From Mya arenaria (Eukaryota; Mollusca; Bivalvia; Myida; Myidae): DNA of 64,000 nucleotides. Positions 61,102-64,000 of this stretch are shown here, one piece after another. A program made the translations under genes and the position numbers. The number at the start of each line of letters is the position of its first letter. Within the stretch, counting starts at the first letter, position 1. A model generated the notes under the pieces. The model saw nothing but the letters and a program-made list of their open reading frames with translations. It was not told where the DNA came from and did no database searches. The stretch spans positions 47,787,417 through 47,851,416 of the forward strand of contig NC_069133.1 of the NCBI RefSeq assembly GCF_026914265.1, in the 5' to 3' direction.

Positions 61102-61739
61102 CGTACAATTCAACATGCTACAGGTCTGCCCAATATAAATAAGGCTGTTGACCTAATATGTTGACCTTGACCTTCAGCTGGCTAGGCTCCACCATTGGTA
61201 CGGCACGTCGCCTTGTATAAAACATGGACCCAATGTGGGTTTGTTTTACTCCTTCAATGGGTGAAGGAAAATTGTAACGTACATGTAAACACGGTTTCAT
61301 TAAACCCTTGACTTTGTAATTTGACCTTGACCTAGAGTGGTCTCAGTGAGATTGGTTTGACCTTGACCTAGTGAGGTCTCAGCCAGGTAATGCATTTCGC
61401 CTTGGGAAATAGACGGGACAGTTTATCGATGTTTTTAATGGGAGGGTGGGGAGATGGAAAGTGGACACGAACGTATGGAAGGAAAGACAGACAGCGAATA
61501 CAAACACCAGTTCCTTCTTCCTCTCCAAATTGTTTGCGCTTAGGCAATATCAAATTGTTATGTAAAGCTTCAACGCTTAGTATGAAAACCTATCTAGCTA
61601 TCCTGATTAAACAAAAGAATATTAAATGAGTGACATACTATGCAGAATATAGACACCAGGGTCTTCTTAGTCCTTCCTAAATTGTCAGATAGATTTCCAC
61701 TGCTGAATAAGTTCAAATAAAACTTGTCTTCAAGTTCGT

Positions 61740-61940
61740 TGATCTTGGGAATCACACATAATGCATCATGTTCTGATATCAAATGCCAAGATCATTTGTC
61801 TAGTACAAAGAGTGAAGCATGTTGTTTATACTTGTGTTCTGTAGTTTGAATTCTAGTAAAAGGAAAATAGTCGGCAAATTCGTTGTATATATAAAATGTG
61901 TTTTTTCGATCGGAAAGCCCAAAAACAATCCGTCCGCGGA
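61740..61940 (-). repeat. Dispersed repeat, inverted relative of 52870-53095
   Basis: Inverted, it shares ACTACAGAACACAAGT, AACAACATG, CATTTGATATCA and AACATGATGCAT with the copy downstream of ARID5. Nothing else is recognised in 61390-62820. Confidence 0.6.
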
Positions 61941-62821
61941 CGCTAAACATACATTGTAGTAACGATTCGGCATGGCCTTATTTATAGCCTAAAAAATAAG
62001 AAATTGTATAGTAACTAAGTATATTTACTTTACATAAATCTTACCAGAAGAAGAAAAGAAACTCGCTAACAAAGATCTCACTGACATATGAAGGATAACA
62101 ATATATAAGGGAGGTAAGTATTAGATATTATGATTGTACAAATATGTGGTGTTATTTCCCTTAGACAGGGATTTTTCCCGTATACCATAGATAAGGAAAA
62201 CTACAGGCAAGTCCTTTTGTAACCTTAACTAACACTGGTGAAATAAGTATTATATAGATTTATTGTACACGATTCATTAGATGTTGTTTTATTCTTCCCA
62301 TAATTCTTTATTCCGTTTACATTTTACAGACGACATTTTTTTCCACTGAGTTGAAATTTCTCACAGACAGAAACTTGACACAGTAGCTTTGTTGAAGTAT
62401 TTTTACTATATAATAATACAATATACCACAGACGGTTTCAGCAACGCTCTTTTAATTATGAAGCATTTATCCATTACTCCTACTTCTATACAGCATATAT
62501 ATTCAACTAGTATTAAAAACATACTTGAAACTTAAACTATGACTATCAAGTTCCTGAAAATGGTTTCACTCGTTTATTGCGATTTCTATTCATCAACACA
62601 AGTATCGAAGGATCGCTTTTTAAATAAATATTTCTGAGAGATTGTCTTTATGTTTTAAAACTGAGTTGTTTTATTTGATTGTCTAACTTAAGTTTTTAAT
62701 TATATTTGTGACACTCGCTAAATATCTAACTGAAAATCTTGATTTTACGCTTTTTTATAGTATACTTATTGTGAACATGACCCAAATTGGTCGTACCTTA
62801 GATAATCATAAATCTGAATTA

Positions 62822-63050
62822 GTTTAAACACATTTATTTTACAACGATTGTGAAACAAGTTATTACAACATTATATTAATCACTCTTGTTGGCACGATTT
62901 TAAGCGAGAGTGTGGTCTTGTGTTGTGGGGAAACCGGAGAACATGGAGAAAACCCACTTGTCCGGCTTGGTGACCACGAACCAAACTCACATGCGCCTGA
63001 GCCGGGAATCGAACCTGGGTCGCCTTGGTGAGAAGCGAGTGCGCTAATCT
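62822..63050 (-). mobile_element. tRNA-headed SINE, copy 3
   Basis: On the minus strand it has CACTCGCTTCTCACCAAGGC, CCCAGGTTCGATTCCCGGCT, CCCCACAACACAAGACCACA and a tail ending in TTTAAAC, as in the copies at 14921 and 16120. Confidence 0.85.
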
Positions 63051-63329
63051 GAATTAACATCACAAATGGCACCACGTTGATTTTCTTTTATTTCCTCAAC
63101 TATGTGTACATATTTAAAGCTGGATGAAGTTCAATTCACTCGAATACGGAGCAAAATAATGAAACTATGATACTCAGATTAGTTCAGTTCACGACTAAAA
63201 TCGACTAAGATCTTGATTATAACGGACCCCCGGTGCCTACTATGTAATTTATTGACGTATATTAATGAATCTTGAAGTGCGTACAACTATAGCGCAGTGA
63301 TAGACGCTCAAGTTCGATCTGTATTGGGT

Positions 63330-63640
63330 CATGAAGACAAGGGTCGACCAAAATTGTAACCTTTAGTGTGTTAACAACATTGTACTTTAATTTGACCTAG
63401 TGACCTATTTTTTACCCCACAATACTCGTGATAGTATTTTCATTTACACTGCTAATACAAGGCTTAATAGAATTCTGCGAATGACATATGTCGGCTGTCG
63501 GGAGCACCCGTAACTTGTTTGGTAAATTTCACCGTCACTTTCACCTTTGACACACTAGCTGGCCCTAAAATCAATATGGTCATCTCATTACCATGACCAA
63601 TGTACATACCAAGTTTGAAGACTCTTCAATCGAAATTGGA
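63330..63640. repeat. TGACCT-rich repeat fragment
   Basis: It contains AATTTGACCTAGTGACCTAT, CACCTTTGACACACTAGCTGG and ACCAAGTTTGAAGACTCT, like the other TGACCT-rich stretches. Truncated or diverged. Confidence 0.45.
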
Positions 63641-63799
63641 AACAAAAATGTGACTACGCGGAACAAAAGACTCTATATGTGCCTATCTCGTATCCACGAC
63701 GACATAGTGAAACTTATTTGTATGAGTGTGTATAACAATAGTGCGATGACTTACACATACGTTTTAAGTATAATTTGTATGAGGTGTAGAGATACGTAA

Positions 63800-64000
63800 G
63801 TCGTCTGAACGTGTTACTTAGTCGTTTCAACACTATACTTAGTCGTCACAACAAGATACTAAGTCGTCACAACGAGATACTAAGTCGTCACAACGAGATA
63901 CTAAGTCGTCACAACGAGTCACAACGAGATACTAAGTCGTCACAACAAGATACTAAGTCGTCACGACGAGATACTAAGTCGTCACAACGAGATACTTAGT
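63800..64000. repeat. 21-bp tandem repeat running off the window end
   Basis: Units of GTCGTCACAACGAGATACTA with small variants, about nine copies up to the last base, so the array continues outside. Confidence 0.92.

Overview
This window is nuclear DNA of an animal, most likely a mollusc and probably a bivalve. The basis is intron-rich genes with GT-AG junctions, AT-rich non-coding DNA, many tRNA-headed SINEs, small TIR elements and hairpins, dispersed repeats rich in TGACCT-type words, and a BEL/Pao retrotransposon. The species assignment is inference. Three protein genes could be assembled exon by exon by hand, with every junction phase agreeing.

Layout. (1) 268-4530, plus strand: the last six coding exons of an R3HCC1L/R3HCC1-like gene whose 5' part lies outside the window. 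(2) 8672-27863, minus strand: a complete 12-exon ENTPD (CD39-like ecto-ATPDase) gene, 613 aa, with two membrane anchors and all five apyrase conserved regions. It carries an extra cytosolic N-terminal domain of about 80 residues that looks ubiquitin-like. (3) 30981-52155, plus strand: a 13-exon ARID5 (ARID5B-like) transcription regulator, about 1108 aa. (4) 57788-61101: a BEL/Pao LTR element with intact 169-bp LTRs and a 5-bp target duplication but a broken, internally deleted body. The ENTPD and ARID5 genes are divergently transcribed from 28-31 kb. The three human relatives (R3HCC1L, ENTPD1, ARID5B) all lie on chromosome 10, so this may be a remnant of ancestral linkage.

The most interesting signals concern splicing. 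The ARID5 gene has two tandem 98-nt exons (43663-43760 and 44098-44195). They encode alternative versions of the same DNA-contacting part of the ARID domain; using both or neither breaks the frame, so they should be mutually exclusive. In the ENTPD gene, the 3' splice site of the exon carrying the first catalytic motif, with 12 coding bases, has been amplified into about 86 tandem 42-bp units immediately upstream of the real site, plus a second array of about 29 units. In the ARID5 gene the donor of exon 12 heads about 12 tandem 43-bp units, and intron 11 holds another 42-bp array whose units look like 3' splice sites. The end of one ENTPD exon with its donor is also tandemly copied. Together these suggest that exon-intron boundaries in this genome repeatedly seed tandem repeats that may act as decoy splice sites.

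The rest is intronic and intergenic sequence with many short mobile elements, listed separately. Exon boundaries were read by eye and no similarity search was run.
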